From an uncultured Photobacterium sp. (GTDB lineage Bacteria > Pseudomonadota > Gammaproteobacteria > Enterobacterales > Vibrionaceae): DNA of 64,000 nucleotides. Under the pieces are notes generated by a model that worked only from the letters and a program-made list of their open reading frames with translations, was not told the DNA's origin and searched no databases. Numbering within the stretch: the first letter of the stretch is position 1; every line of letters begins with the position of its first letter. Where the stretch lies: positions 113,543 to 177,542 of the forward strand of contig NZ_CANMZV010000011.1 in assembly GCF_947502415.1 (NCBI RefSeq), written 5' to 3'. This document shows, one piece after another, positions 25,206 to 36,303 of this stretch. The translations under genes were made by a program, and so were the position numbers.

Positions 25206-27344
25206 TTAGCCTTCCTTGTGCGTAATGATCCAGCAGTTGTGGATTTGCTTATTACGAGCAAAATCCATTGGAAGTGTTTTGTCAGAAATGTTTTTCGCTT
25301 GCAGGCCCAACGCCTCAAGCTTTTCAAAATCCATTTTGAAATGACGTTTGTTGTTCGAGAAAACAATTTGTCCTTGCGGACGAAGCATGCGCTTCAGGTT
25401 TTCCATCAACATAATATGATCGCGTTGAACATCAAAACTCTGGTTCATACGCTTGGAGTTTGAGAACGTTGGCGGATCAATAAAGATCAGGTCAAACGTT
25501 TCGTCAACTTCTTGCAGCCACTGCAAACAATCAGCCTGAACAAACTGGTGCTGACGCCCTACCTGACCATTTAGCTCCATATTTTCCTGAGCCCAACGTA
25601 GGTATGTATTAGACATATCAACCGTTGTTGTTGACTTCGCACCACCACAAGCGGCATGAACAGTTGCCGAACCGGTGTAGGCAAACAAATTCAAGAAGTC
25701 TTTACCTTGAGACATTTCACCCAATTTACGGCGAGTTACACGGTGATCAAGGAACAAACCCGTATCCAGATAATCGTACAGGTTCACTTTCAACTTAACA
25801 CCGTACTCATCAACTGTCATGTGACGTTCAGCACTTGATAGCTTCTGATACTGGCTCTTACCCTTCTGGCGCTCACGTACTTTCAGAATTACCTTGTTGC
25901 TGTCAACGCCAGTTACCTGAATCGTTGCACGCAGAATGTCCATAATCCGGCGGCGGGCAGTCTCTTCCGGAACAGACTTTGGCGCAGCGTATTCCTGGAT
26001 AACCAGATAATCGCTATATTGGTCAATCGCAGCGTTGTAGTTCGGCAAGTCGGCATCATAAATGCGATAGCACTCAACACCTTCTTTCTTTGCCCACTTC
26101 TTCAGCTTGCCAATATTCTTTTTCAGTCGGTTAGCGAAATCAGGTGCAACCTGGGCATCTTCAAGCTTGCCTTCTTTCTCGCCTTCTACGTGCTTAACAC
26201 CACCGGCAGTGATTAGATATGTTTTTAGTACACAGTCCAATGCACCATTGCGCAATTTGAACTGTTTATCTGCACGCATACGCAGGCAGCTTAACAATTC
26301 ATTCGATGCTGAATAGATTGCTGCTGTCGAGCCAGCAAAAGCAAGCTTCAGACGGTTACCCAACTCGCTGTATAGAGAAATTAGCTCTGGCGTTGTTCCC
26401 AGACGCTCACCATACGGAGGGTTACAAAGAATAACCCCTGCCTCAAAATCTTCAGGACAGGTAAGCTGAGTTGCATCGCCATATTCAAAATCAATCAGAT
26501 CTTTAACACCAGCACGACCTGCATTGTCACGAGCAATACTCAGAACGCGACGATCCATTTCTCGACCGAAAAACTTAGTTTCTACCTTGGCAGGACCGCG
26601 ACGGGCTTTAACTTTCGCTTCAGCATGAATTTCTAGCCACGCTTCCTTGTCGAAGTCTTTAATTGACTCAAAGCCCCAACGCTTACGTTTAATACCAGGA
26701 GCAATATCAGCCGCCATCAGTGCAGCTTCAATAAGTAATGTACCAGAGCCGCACATAGGATCGAGAAGAGGCTTATCTTTTGTCCAACCACTCTTGATAA
26801 CCAAAGCTGCTGCATGAGTTTCGCGTAACGGCGCTTTACCAGCATCAGTACGATAGCCACGCTGGTGCAAACCGCTACCTGCCATATCCAAACCAAGGAC
26901 ACCCTTCTCGCCAGATAGGCGCATATGGATTCTCAGCTCTGGGCGCTCACGGTCGATATTTGGACGACGCAAATCTGCTTTTGTAAATCGGTCAACGATT
27001 GCATCTTTGACTTTCATCGCACCGTACTGGCTATTACGGATTTCACGGTTTGTACCGTTGAAGTCTACAATAATGCGTGTATCGCTACCAAAGTAGTTTG
27101 GCCAGTTAATTGCAGCAGCACCCAGGTACAAATCCATGTCATCTCGAACATTGAATTCACTTAATACCTGAATGATTCGTGACGAAATACGTGTCCATAG
27201 ACAACAACGATAAGCCGTTGATTGTTCAGCACGAAAACGTACGCCTGCATGGACAACTTGGATCTGTTGTGCGCCAAGTTGTTCTAATTCTTCTGCAAGG
27301 AGGTTCTCAAGACCTCGTGAAGTGATAGCTAGATATTGATTCAT
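25206..27344 (-). CDS. rlmL: RlmKL, bifunctional 23S rRNA methyltransferase (m2G2445 / m7G2069)
   Basis: 712 residues from the ATG encoding '[16 protein letters not shown]'; E. coli RlmL has 702. The N-terminal half has a THUMP domain (about 45-155) and the RlmL methyltransferase with '[13 protein letters not shown]' and 'NPPYGERL' motifs. The C-terminal RlmK half has '[15 protein letters not shown]' and '[11 protein letters not shown]'. The fusion makes both m2G2445 and m7G2069 in 23S rRNA. First gene of the operon with the glutaredoxin-like gene and uup. Confidence 0.96.
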   Translation of the reverse strand: MNQYLAITSRGLENLLAEELEQLGAQQIQVVHAGVRFRAEQSTAYRCCLWTRISSRIIQVLSEFNVRDDMDLYLGAAAINWPNYFGSDTRIIVDFNGTNREIRNSQYGAMKVKDAIVDRFTKADLRRPNIDRERPELRIHMRLSGEKGVLGLDMAGSGLHQRGYRTDAGKAPLRETHAAALVIKSGWTKDKPLLDPMCGSGTLLIEAALMAADIAPGIKRKRWGFESIKDFDKEAWLEIHAEAKVKARRGPAKVETKFFGREMDRRVLSIARDNAGRAGVKDLIDFEYGDATQLTCPEDFEAGVILCNPPYGERLGTTPELISLYSELGNRLKLAFAGSTAAIYSASNELLSCLRMRADKQFKLRNGALDCVLKTYLITAGGVKHVEGEKEGKLEDAQVAPDFANRLKKNIGKLKKWAKKEGVECYRIYDADLPNYNAAIDQYSDYLVIQEYAAPKSVPEETARRRIMDILRATIQVTGVDSNKVILKVRERQKGKSQYQKLSSAERHMTVDEYGVKLKVNLYDYLDTGLFLDHRVTRRKLGEMSQGKDFLNLFAYTGSATVHAACGGAKSTTTVDMSNTYLRWAQENMELNGQVGRQHQFVQADCLQWLQEVDETFDLIFIDPPTFSNSKRMNQSFDVQRDHIMLMENLKRMLRPQGQIVFSNNKRHFKMDFEKLEALGLQAKNISDKTLPMDFARNKQIHNCWIITHKEG

Positions 27345-28591
27345 GGAGTTCTTTTCACACTTATGTTGGCGGGAATTATAACCGAAAATCAAATAAAAAC
27401 CTCACGCTAAAGACAACCACAACGGTCATTTAGCTAAAAAAACACCAGATAACAAACCGTCACAACTTCCGCACTAACTATAGAGTTCACATCAGCTCAA
27501 TTTTCTATGAGCCCCAATTACGATTTGAGTTGCCCTAAAAAAGCCACCATTGCAGCAACCATTCAGTGCACTCAAATTCTTTCTGTATGGAAACAATAGC
27601 ATTTAAAAGCCGTTAGCCACTCATTATTTCCACCGATGAACAATGGATAAAGTCAGTACCTTCATTCAACATATGTATGGTCCGCACAAGCCGCAATTAA
27701 CTATCCACCACAAGAAACAATGCATCAAGTGACTGTTATGCAAGGGGAAACTTATATAGCTCTCAACAAAATCAACCCGTGGCAACTCTATATGCAAGCG
27801 CTCACATACGAACATCTCAGTCACGAACTACCTAACACTTACCGATAATTTCCCACAAGGAAACTATTTCCAACCGGGAAACTATCCCCATATTACTTAT
27901 GTTGCTTAATTTCAAAAAGCAGGAAAAAGAGGAAGATCAAGATGGACTTTCTTTTTATTCGGTACAAAAAGATGGTGTTTTTTTGCGCATAGACAACAAA
28001 AAGAGGCAAAAAAAATCACTATTTTTTTATTATTTCCCGATAAAAATCACTTATTTCGCTCAATATTCATCCTATTGAAATGAGAAAAATAAATGTACTT
28101 CATCTGCTATCAAATCTTGCTTTCAGGTTATCGTCTTGATTGCAGCCGATTTATTAACCTCAACGAAGGGCGTTTACTTTTAGTTGACTGATATTTTCAG
28201 TCGAGTACGGCCTATTGATTCCGGTGTGACTATTTATGATTTCACCCTCTTTCTTCAACATAGATAATGATGAACCAGGGTGCTAATCAGAGATTGCTGA
28301 GGGACTTTGTTTGATGTGCTTCGTAAGGGAGTGAATATATTTACAGCCAGTAAAGTGAGGTTTAAGAAACAACTTAAGTTTGGGGCGTAAGAATAAGAAT
28401 CTATCGGATTTGGTTAGGCCACTTAAGATTAAGCTTGGAAAGGTAGAGTTAGGATTATAATGAGCCTAAAACTTCGCTTAGGGTACTCTCTATTAGACGA
28501 TGGGATAATATTGCACGCGATGCGAAAACTGCACTACAGAAGCATTAAGATTAGATATTAAGGCTTGATCTGCCCTACTTTACCCGTTTTC
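27345..28591. other. Long gene-free intergenic region (about 1.2 kb)
   Basis: No ORF with coding character on either strand; A-rich runs and short stop-rich frames throughout. E. coli has ycbX between rlmL and zapC; no MOSC-domain motif is recognisable here. A short direct repeat (GGAAACTAT with TCC/CCC, near 27858 and 27881) and a 23-bp motif at 28177 shared with the azoR upstream region were noted. Possibly a decayed gene. Confidence 0.55.
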
Positions 28592-29131
28592 TTAACTAAC
28601 CAGGGCTAAATTTAGCGGTATCTCCCCCTGAAACGCCTGCATACGGTCATTCATAACCTTAATAGTGTCGCAAAACGCCATCTCTTTGGTGGCATTCAGC
28701 GCTAGCGAATTCACATCAGCAAGCATACATAGGCTTGCGCAGCCGCTATTTTCGATTACAAGGAAGTTTGCTAAGTTTGATTCAGCCTGTAGTGTGACGA
28801 TGTCACCATTTTCTGGCTCACAGTTCCCTTGCTGAATTTCAAAAAACCAGCTTTTAGGCATTATGGGTTTATGAAAACGACTGGCTGCAACAGCATTCAA
28901 AGCGAGTTCTGCTCTACGTGGTTCTGAAAGTTTTAATTGAGCAAGGCTTTCTTTGTATATCTGAAAGACGCTTGCATCATCTACCGTAAAAACAGTTCGC
29001 TCGTAAGCTGAAGTGACGAGATGTTTCGTTGGAATGGATACACGGAAAACCATTTTTTCCCCCAGATCGAGCATCAGGGAATCATGCTTTGGGTCGTAAT
29101 ACCACATCCATGAATTGTTAGGCTTCAACAC
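28592..29131 (-). CDS. zapC: ZapC, FtsZ-ring stabilising protein
   Basis: 179 residues starting with GTG (GGAG 7 nt upstream), beginning 'MLKPNNSWMWYYDPKHDSLMLDLG' in pattern with E. coli ZapC (180 residues), and containing the conserved 'MPKSWFFE' and 'DTIKVMNDRM' segments. ZapC binds FtsZ and promotes bundling at midcell. Gene order zapC next to pyrD is the same as in E. coli. An exact matS site lies inside the gene. Confidence 0.93.
   Translation of the reverse strand: MLKPNNSWMWYYDPKHDSLMLDLGEKMVFRVSIPTKHLVTSAYERTVFTVDDASVFQIYKESLAQLKLSEPRRAELALNAVAASRFHKPIMPKSWFFEIQQGNCEPENGDIVTLQAESNLANFLVIENSGCASLCMLADVNSLALNATKEMAFCDTIKVMNDRMQAFQGEIPLNLALVS
28794..28806. promoter_or_regulatory. matS site (exact match) in zapC
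   Basis: GTGACGATGTCAC fits the MatP consensus GTGACRNYGTCAC at every position. Confidence 0.85.
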
Positions 29132-29309
29132 GTAATAGCTCCAAAATCAGTTCTTTATACTGATTATCCAACAAGTTAGAAAAACTTTAGAAGAATTTTA
29201 CTGTGCTCGATATAAAAAAAAAGGGGAAAGATATTAGCTTGTCATTAATTAGATCCTTGTAAATTTGACAAAAAAGCAGCTTATCAAAATTGAAATATAT
29301 AGCTTGGAT

Positions 29310-29349
29310 AAAAAAGTACCTGCCAGAAGGATCATGACAGGTACTTTTT
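29310..29349. terminator. Bidirectional-type terminator after pyrD
   Basis: AAAAAGTACCTG / CAGGTACTTTTT inverted repeat with an interior mismatch and a loop of about 13 nt; T-run on both strands. It is 28 bp after the pyrD stop, separating pyrD from zapC. Confidence 0.85.
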
Positions 29350-29377
29350 AGCGGATATTGTTAGCTAAGCTGAAAGC

Positions 29378-30388
29378 TTAAAGATTGGTTACGATATCTT
29401 TGACTAACTTAGGGCCGTGGTAGATGAAACCTGTATAAACTTGTATAAGTTGAGCACCAGCCATCATCTTTTCACGAGCTGCAATTGCAGAATCAATACC
29501 GCCTACCCCAATAATTGGTATTGCCCCATCAAGCTCTTCAGCCAAGCGACGGATCACTTCTGTACTGCGATTTTGCAACGGACGACCACTCAAACCACCA
29601 GCTTCATTGCAATGCGGCATATTTTCAACCAGAGAACGATCCAGTGTAGTGTTAGTTCCGATCACCCCATCGATCTCATTTCGGATCAATGCTGCGCCAA
29701 TTTGGACAATCTCCTGATCTTCTAGATCCGGTGCGATCTTTAGTGTCAGCGGAACATACTTACCATGCTTCTCTGCCAACTCTTTCTGTTTTTGCTTAAG
29801 CTGAGATAGTAAATCATCAAGCGCTTCACCATATTGAAGGGTACGCAACCCAGGAGTATTCGGCGAAGAGATATTGACCGCGATATATCCTGCATACGGG
29901 TATACCTTCTCCATACAGATTAGGTAATCTTCTACCCCTTTCTCTATTGGTGTATCTTTATTTTTACCAATGTTAATACCAATAACGCCGTCATACTTGG
30001 CTTTCTTGACGTTTTCTATCAGATTATCAACGCCTAAGTTATTAAAACCAAAACGGTTGATTATCCCTTCTGCCGGGATAACGCGGAACAACCGGGGCTT
30101 ATCATTACCAGGTTGCGGGCGAGGTGTAACCGTTCCTACTTCAACAAAGCCAAAACCCATGGCTCCGAATGCATCAATGCACTCACCATTTTTATCAAGG
30201 CCTGCAGCCAAACCAACTGGATTTTTGAATTTGATACCCATTACTTCAACGGGATGATCGGGAACGTGTTGACGGTAGAAAAGATCGAGAGGAGTGCCGG
30301 TAAAGCGAGAAAAGTTCTGAATAGCCAGATCATGTGCTTTTTCTGCATCAAGCTGAAAAATAGCGGATCGAGCGAGGCGGTAAATCAT
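29378..30388 (-). CDS. pyrD: PyrD, quinone-dependent (class 2) dihydroorotate dehydrogenase
   Basis: 336 residues, same as E. coli. N-terminal membrane-associated helices (1-40), then the TIM barrel with '[11 protein letters not shown]', '[16 protein letters not shown]', catalytic Ser in '[12 protein letters not shown]' (about 176) and the FMN phosphate loop 'IIGVGGI'. It oxidises dihydroorotate to orotate with electrons to quinone in UMP synthesis. Strong ribosome site AAGGAGGT. A PurR-like site lies 159 bp upstream. Confidence 0.97.
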   Translation of the reverse strand: MIYRLARSAIFQLDAEKAHDLAIQNFSRFTGTPLDLFYRQHVPDHPVEVMGIKFKNPVGLAAGLDKNGECIDAFGAMGFGFVEVGTVTPRPQPGNDKPRLFRVIPAEGIINRFGFNNLGVDNLIENVKKAKYDGVIGINIGKNKDTPIEKGVEDYLICMEKVYPYAGYIAVNISSPNTPGLRTLQYGEALDDLLSQLKQKQKELAEKHGKYVPLTLKIAPDLEDQEIVQIGAALIRNEIDGVIGTNTTLDRSLVENMPHCNEAGGLSGRPLQNRSTEVIRRLAEELDGAIPIIGVGGIDSAIAAREKMMAGAQLIQVYTGFIYHGPKLVKDIVTNL

Positions 30389-30546
30389 TGTACCTCCTTA
30401 AAAAGCCCCGTATAAACGGGAGTACATTATTCACAGTTTACCCTTGCAATTCAATGAGTATTTTCCGTTGTTCGCATTAGAAAATGCTCAGCTCCTTTGT
30501 TTACAAGGGATTAGTGATGAAAAATAAATTTCTCTACCATAAAAAA

Positions 30547-30562
30547 TTGCAAACGATTACGT
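30547..30562. promoter_or_regulatory. Possible PurR operator upstream of pyrD
   Basis: TTGCAAACGATTACGT matches 12 of 16 positions of the PurR box ACGCAAACGTTTTCGT, including the central CAAACG. PurR represses pyrD in E. coli. The distance to the start codon is longer than in E. coli, so moderate support. Confidence 0.45.
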
Positions 30563-30665
30563 TGGCACGGTCAAAATACACCCAAACTTCTTGATTTCAT
30601 CTAAATTTCAATAAGCTAATCCGGCCTACCCTAATCGTTCATCAGCTTCTTATTATATTTGGAAA

Positions 30666-30706
30666 AAAGAAGGCCACTAAATTAATCAAATTTAGCGGCC
30701 TTCTTA
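30666..30706 (-). terminator. Terminator after gdhB
   Basis: AAGAAGGCC-CTAAATT and its near-perfect complement AAATTTAG-GGCCTTCTT around a short loop. It ends 38 bp after the gdhB stop on the minus strand; T-rich on the minus-strand side. Confidence 0.85.
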
Positions 30707-30743
30707 TCTTTCAACTACTAAGTTTCAATAGTAATTCAATTCC

Positions 30744-33700
30744 CTATGCTGGCTGACAATTGATGTTCAACAACATCAACTCACGTAATGCCACTGAGAA
30801 CTTGGCAAATTCATGTGTTTTACCAACCTTAAATTCAGCCAGAACAGTATTCCAGCGATGAAGTGCCTGCTGATTGTCATCCATCCAAGTTTCAATCAGA
30901 GATTCTGCTTCTTCACCTTCGTGGCAACTAGTAATTACCGCTGTTGTCAGCTGGCGTTGCTGCCAATCAAGATCTTCACGGAAAGATGCTCTGGCAAGAG
31001 CCTGCCAATGGTTTTCAACAGGTTGGTTATGGATCTGTTTCAGGAACCAATGCAGTGATAAATCAGCACCGACAACAAAGTACACTCGTGATATGAAGTC
31101 GATGTCTTTATCAAGCTCTTTTGCAATCTGAGCAATATCCAATGCTGAATATAAACTACTGAGTCGGGAGATATTATGCGCCAGCTTGGCCGGTACCCCT
31201 TCATTGACCATAACCGCAGCTTGCTCGTTATGCTCCTGAACCTCTTCAGTTACAAGGTAACTTTCCAAGCTATCACGAAGCTTATGCAATATCGGTTGAT
31301 AGAAGGTAATTTGTTGTTCAATACCTAGCTTCCGATCGCGATTACGCAAAATCCAACGTGTTACTCGGCGCAGCATGCGACGGCAACGATAAAGCATTTC
31401 ATACTGAACGCTTGCCGAAACAACATTGTCCAATGCGCGTATCTGTTGAAAGAACTGATCAAAGCTGAACACTTCCCTACCCACAGCATAAGCAGATGAA
31501 ACTTCAGCAACGGTTGCGCCAGTCTCTTCTCGCAAACGTACTACGAAGTTACAACCCATTTCGTTGGACATCTGATTCGCCAACGACGTCGCAATTAGCT
31601 CCTGTTTCAGCGGATGCTGTTCCATCTGAGCACGGTAGTCTTGTTGCAGTGCTTTCGGGAAATAAGCTGGCAACAAACGGTTGTGGTAAGGATCATTGGC
31701 GATCTCATCACTAACAAGATCTTCCTTCAGCACCATCTTACCATAAGCAACCAACACAGCCAGTTCAGGACGAGTTAAGCCCACGCCCGATTTTTCACGT
31801 TCGGCCAGCGTATCGTCATCCGGTAAATATTCCAGCGCACGGTCCAGCTTACCTTCCCTTTCCAGGTGATGAATGAAGCGGATTTGTTCTTTCAACAACT
31901 GGACTTGCTGTTGCTGTGTTACAGAGATAGATTCACTCTGACAATAAGCATCATCAAGAACAATCTCTCCCACTTCATCTTCCATCTGCTCAAGCACTTC
32001 ATTGCGCTGCTTATGCGTAAGATCGCCACTAGCAACCAAACTGTTTAGCAGGATCTTGATGTTAACTTCGTTATCCGAGCAATCAACACCACCAACGTTA
32101 TCGATAAAGTCTGTGTTAACCAGTCCACCAATCTTAGCAAACTCAACGCGACCAAGTTGAGTCATACCCAGGTTACCACCTTCACCAACGATCTTGGCTC
32201 TCAGATCATTACCGTTAATACGTAACGCATCATTGGCGCGGTCACCAACATCAGTATCCGTTTCGCTTTCAGCCTTGACGTAAGTACCGATGCCACCATT
32301 CCATAACAGATCCACCTCCATTTTCAGAATAAGGCGAATAAGTTCATTTGGTGGTAAGGCTTGCTTACGAGTACCCAATAGTTTTTGAATCTGTGGTGTC
32401 AGTTTGATCGACTTACTGCGCCGGGAGAACACTCCGCCCCCTTCAGAGATCAAGCTTGGATCATAATCTTCCCAGCTGGATCTTGGCATTTTGAATAAGC
32501 GATCACGCTCTTTCCAGCTGGTGGCTGCATCTGGATTTGGATCAATAAAGATATGTATGTGGTTAAAAGCTGCAACTAAACGGGTATGCTTGGAAAGCAA
32601 CATACCGTTACCAAATACATCACCTGCCATATCACCGATACCGGCACAGGTAAAATCAGTATTCTGGCAATCGATACCAATCTCACGGAAATGGCGCTTA
32701 ACTGATTCCCAACCACCACGAGCGGTAATACCCATCTGCTTATGGTCATATCCATTCGAACCACCAGAAGCAAATGCATCGCCCAGCCAGAAGTTATAAT
32801 CCTCTGATACCGAGTTTGCTAAATCAGAGAAGGTTGCCGTACCTTTGTCGGCCGCAACAACCAAATACGGATCATCTTCATCGTGTCGTACCACGTTTAT
32901 TGGCGGAATTAGCTCACCACCGACAATATTGTCGGTAACATCTAGCAATGCCTGAATAAAACGTTTGTAGCATCGTTGCCCTTCAGCCCAAATTTCTTCA
33001 CGAGTTGTCATTTGTGGCTGTCGTTTACAAACAAATCCGCCTTTTGCACCAACCGGTACAATCACCGTATTCTTAACTTGTTGTGCTTTAACCAAGCCAA
33101 GGATTTCTGTTCTGAAATCTTCCTGACGGTCAGACCAGCGAAGGCCACCACGGGCTACTTTACCGCCGCGCAAGTGAACACCTTCAATATCTGGCGCATA
33201 TACAAAGATCTCAAAGAACGGTACTGGGGCTGGTATATCAGGAATATCTGATGGACGTAGCTTAATTGAAAGCCATGGCTTCGGCTTACCATTTTCATCT
33301 AACTGATAGTAGTTAGTTCGCTGTGTAGCCCTGATCATCTCCATATAACGACGGATGATCCTATCATCATCCAGACTTTCAACATGATCCAACTTCTTAT
33401 GGAGCCTGCCGATTAAATCCAGTTCAGCTTTATCTGAATGCTTTTTAACTGCGTCAAACCGAAGGGCAAACAGCGTAACCAAATCTCTGGCCAAATCGCT
33501 ATGACCAGATAAGGTTTCTTCTATATAGTGCTGACTGAATGGGAAGCCGACTTGTCGCATATAGCGAGCATAACCACGTAGAATCGTTATCTCGCGGCCA
33601 GTTAATCCGGCACACAATACCAAACGGTTAAAACCATCACTTTCCAATTCGTTATGCCAAATGGCAGAGAATGCTTCCTGGAATCGGTCACGGGCTTCAC

Positions 33701-35570
33701 TCAAGTCAATACCAGTGCAGGCATTGTGTAACATAGCGAAATCCAGAATCCAGAAGACCGTTCCGCTTGCTGTGATTACTTGATACGGAGATTCCCCGAT
33801 AACACGCAATCCCAGGTTTTCCAGCATTGGCATCACATCAGAAAGATGGATTGGCTCGTCTCGATGGAATAGCTTCAGCTTCACATAGTGTGAGTCAACC
33901 GCTTCTTCCTGAGGGCGGTAGAACAGCATACCTAGCTTCCGCTCTTCACTGAGGTTTTCCAATTGCTCAATATCTGCAACGGCTGAACCAGGTAGCATCT
34001 CTTCTTTATAAGAACGAGGGAAAGCCCGGGCATAATTCTTCGCCAGAACCGTCCCTTCACTCTCTCCAAAGTTTGCTATCAAGGAATTGCTTAGGCGATC
34101 ATCCCATGATGATGCAGCCTCAACCAAGTTATGCTCAATCGCCTTCACATCGACATCAAAGTTATTGTTCTCAACACGAACAATGTAGTGAGTTCTAGCC
34201 AGAGGACTCTCAGAGAAGAAGGTCGTGAATTCAACATGCTGATCTGAGCCGAATGACTCTTTCAGCACTTCTTGTGTTTTACTGCGAAGCTCTGTGTTGT
34301 AGCGTTCTTTCGTAACATAAACCATACACGAGAAGAAACGGCCAAAAGGATCACGACGAACAAACAGGCGAAGCAAGTCACGATCCTGCATTTGTACTAC
34401 ACCGCAACCGACATCAAGCATTTCTTTCTCGCTTGCCTGAATCAATTCATCACGCGGATATGTTTCTAGTAAGTTGTTCAGCGCTTTCCACGAATGAGAG
34501 CCCGCAGGGTAACGACTATTATCGAGAATTCGTGACATTTTATTACTTATAAGAGGAATATTCATGGCTGTCTGATGATAAGCAGTGGATGCATAGAGTC
34601 CGATAAATCGGTGCTCCCCTATAACATTTCCATCTTTGTCGAACCGTCGAATACCAATGTAATCGGTATATGCCGGACGATGGATCTTTGATTTGCTATT
34701 GCTCTTCGTCAGAATAAGTAATTCGGGCTTACGCGCTTCAATTCGTGCGGACTCCGGCAACTCAGATAATTTCATCTTTCTTGTCTTATCCGATTTACCA
34801 AGCAGACCCAACCCTTTCTCTTCACATGGTATCAGCTCATAATCACCTTCAATCGGTGTCAAGTCATACTGGTGATAGCCCATGAAGGTAAAGTTATGAC
34901 AGGTAACCCAATCCAGAAATGCTATCGCTTCCTTACGGTGTTCATCATTCACCGGTAATTCAGCAACTTTGAGTTCTTCGACAATCTCCTTCATTTGCTG
35001 ATGCATTAATTGCCAGTCATTAACGACTAAATCGACATCCTGAAGTACTTGTTCTAACTCTTGTTTCAGTGCTTTCATTTCGTCTTTTTCGTTCAGACGG
35101 TCAACTTCAATGTGGAATAAGGTCTGAAAATCGCCTTCCTTACCACAAGCTTCACTTATCGCGCCATTGTCATCGCGTTTAAAATAATACGGACCATTAA
35201 GCATTAAGTGACTGGTGATACCAAGGCGGGTTAGGGTCATGCGAACCGAATCAACAAGGAAAGGACGGTCAGGAGTAACAATTTCAACTACGGTGTGTGT
35301 CGACTGCCAACCGTAGCGACTTAATGTCGGGTTATATACCCTGACAGATATTTGGTCCGGTTTGTTTTGTACTAGGTGGTGCCATAAGCTCAATACAGCG
35401 CCGTATAAGTCCGATTCATTCCGTTGAAGCAGATCATCATCTGCCAATTGTCCTAATAATCTTTGAGCAAAGACTTCTACTAATGACTGCTGAGGTGTCT
35501 CAATCTTATCCTGGATTAAGCCATATACCTTCTCAAGCAGTACCGGCACTATAGGGTCAGGTGCGGTCAT
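30744..35570 (-). CDS. gdhB: Large NAD-specific glutamate dehydrogenase (GDH-180 class)
   Basis: 1608 residues, normal for the 180-kDa class. The long N-terminal part contains ACT-like regulatory regions ('VEIVTPDRPFLVDSVRMTL' near 90); the catalytic region in the middle has 'GGLRWSDRQEDFRTEILGLVKAQQVKNTVIVPVGAKGGF' (about 815-855) with substrate Lys residues, then the NAD-binding region with 'NIVGEGGNLGMTQLGR'-type motifs near 1140. It deaminates glutamate to 2-oxoglutarate for catabolism. Start supported by GGAG. Runs alone with its own terminator; the E. coli genome lacks this type. Confidence 0.95.
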   Translation of the reverse strand: MTAPDPIVPVLLEKVYGLIQDKIETPQQSLVEVFAQRLLGQLADDDLLQRNESDLYGAVLSLWHHLVQNKPDQISVRVYNPTLSRYGWQSTHTVVEIVTPDRPFLVDSVRMTLTRLGITSHLMLNGPYYFKRDDNGAISEACGKEGDFQTLFHIEVDRLNEKDEMKALKQELEQVLQDVDLVVNDWQLMHQQMKEIVEELKVAELPVNDEHRKEAIAFLDWVTCHNFTFMGYHQYDLTPIEGDYELIPCEEKGLGLLGKSDKTRKMKLSELPESARIEARKPELLILTKSNSKSKIHRPAYTDYIGIRRFDKDGNVIGEHRFIGLYASTAYHQTAMNIPLISNKMSRILDNSRYPAGSHSWKALNNLLETYPRDELIQASEKEMLDVGCGVVQMQDRDLLRLFVRRDPFGRFFSCMVYVTKERYNTELRSKTQEVLKESFGSDQHVEFTTFFSESPLARTHYIVRVENNNFDVDVKAIEHNLVEAASSWDDRLSNSLIANFGESEGTVLAKNYARAFPRSYKEEMLPGSAVADIEQLENLSEERKLGMLFYRPQEEAVDSHYVKLKLFHRDEPIHLSDVMPMLENLGLRVIGESPYQVITASGTVFWILDFAMLHNACTGIDLSEARDRFQEAFSAIWHNELESDGFNRLVLCAGLTGREITILRGYARYMRQVGFPFSQHYIEETLSGHSDLARDLVTLFALRFDAVKKHSDKAELDLIGRLHKKLDHVESLDDDRIIRRYMEMIRATQRTNYYQLDENGKPKPWLSIKLRPSDIPDIPAPVPFFEIFVYAPDIEGVHLRGGKVARGGLRWSDRQEDFRTEILGLVKAQQVKNTVIVPVGAKGGFVCKRQPQMTTREEIWAEGQRCYKRFIQALLDVTDNIVGGELIPPINVVRHDEDDPYLVVAADKGTATFSDLANSVSEDYNFWLGDAFASGGSNGYDHKQMGITARGGWESVKRHFREIGIDCQNTDFTCAGIGDMAGDVFGNGMLLSKHTRLVAAFNHIHIFIDPNPDAATSWKERDRLFKMPRSSWEDYDPSLISEGGGVFSRRSKSIKLTPQIQKLLGTRKQALPPNELIRLILKMEVDLLWNGGIGTYVKAESETDTDVGDRANDALRINGNDLRAKIVGEGGNLGMTQLGRVEFAKIGGLVNTDFIDNVGGVDCSDNEVNIKILLNSLVASGDLTHKQRNEVLEQMEDEVGEIVLDDAYCQSESISVTQQQQVQLLKEQIRFIHHLEREGKLDRALEYLPDDDTLAEREKSGVGLTRPELAVLVAYGKMVLKEDLVSDEIANDPYHNRLLPAYFPKALQQDYRAQMEQHPLKQELIATSLANQMSNEMGCNFVVRLREETGATVAEVSSAYAVGREVFSFDQFFQQIRALDNVVSASVQYEMLYRCRRMLRRVTRWILRNRDRKLGIEQQITFYQPILHKLRDSLESYLVTEEVQEHNEQAAVMVNEGVPAKLAHNISRLSSLYSALDIAQIAKELDKDIDFISRVYFVVGADLSLHWFLKQIHNQPVENHWQALARASFREDLDWQQRQLTTAVITSCHEGEEAESLIETWMDDNQQALHRWNTVLAEFKVGKTHEFAKFSVALRELMLLNINCQPA

Positions 35571-35984
35571 AGCAAATGCTCCATCGTTATAACTTTTATC
35601 GATCTAGTATAGGTTTTTTGTATCAATCCCATGTGTTATATGGGACGTTTCACGCATGGTACGGATTTTATCCGTGAGGCTATTGTAGGGCGTTTTGTTG
35701 CGGTAGCGTTACGACAATAACACTAGAACTAGATGAAAAAATCGAATATGTGACTGAGGTTAAGATTTTGAGTGGTCGGAATATCTGGCTTTGTCCCCAA
35801 AAGACAACAGTTCAGCCATACGCTCTGTAAATTGGTCTAACCAATTATTTCTTTTCTTATTTTTTCTAATGGCTAACTGCAATAAAACTTGCGTGACAAT
35901 GTCACAGCAACATAGCTCACATCAGTTTTTTACTCATATTGACAAAACTAATTGTTAAAAAAATGATGAAAAACATCGAAACCA
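35571..35984. other. Intergenic region upstream of gdhB
   Basis: 414 bp without genes. Contains the gdhB promoter region near 35580-35720 (not assignable precisely) and an exact matS site at 35893. No terminator after the DUF2835 gene was seen. Confidence 0.5.
35893..35905. promoter_or_regulatory. matS site (exact match)
   Basis: GTGACAATGTCAC in the gdhB-DUF2835 intergenic region fits GTGACRNYGTCAC exactly. Confidence 0.85.
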
Positions 35985-36206
35985 TCAGCTGATACGTTCA
36001 AGCTTATCGAGGCGATTCTGATTATTCACTGTTATCCTGAAACGCCCCCTCACCCCAAGTTGGCTGAGAAACGGACGAAAACGAGAAGCCGGTAACTGTA
36101 AACGCAGACCATTATCAGTAAAAACCAATACGGTACTCGCCGCTCCCGAATAATGATTTAAGTAATTATGATAAGAAATATTGACGCTGAAGGTATAGGA
36201 TGTCAT
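35985..36206 (-). CDS. DUF2835 family protein
   Basis: 73 residues from the ATG encoding 'MTSYTFSVNISYHNYLNHYSG', the usual family start; an ATG at 36278 would add 24 residues with Trp-rich sequence not typical of the family, so the shorter form is preferred though neither has a strong ribosome site. Conserved features are the 'LQLPASRFRPFLSQLGVRGRFRI' segment. Small cytoplasmic protein often found after pepN in marine gammaproteobacteria. Function unknown. Confidence 0.78.
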   Translation of the reverse strand: MTSYTFSVNISYHNYLNHYSGAASTVLVFTDNGLRLQLPASRFRPFLSQLGVRGRFRITVNNQNRLDKLERIS

Positions 36207-36303
36207 CGCGATGAGGCTTTCGGGTATTTCAAAAAAATGAGCTTCGAGCGGCCAATATAACCACCCGAAACCCTTCATCTATGGTTGTTTTCAACCTATA
36301 TCA

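Noticed and set aside
27643..27736. Short ORF in the rlmL-zapC gap
   Set aside because: Fewer than 32 codons, no ribosome site, no recognisable motif.
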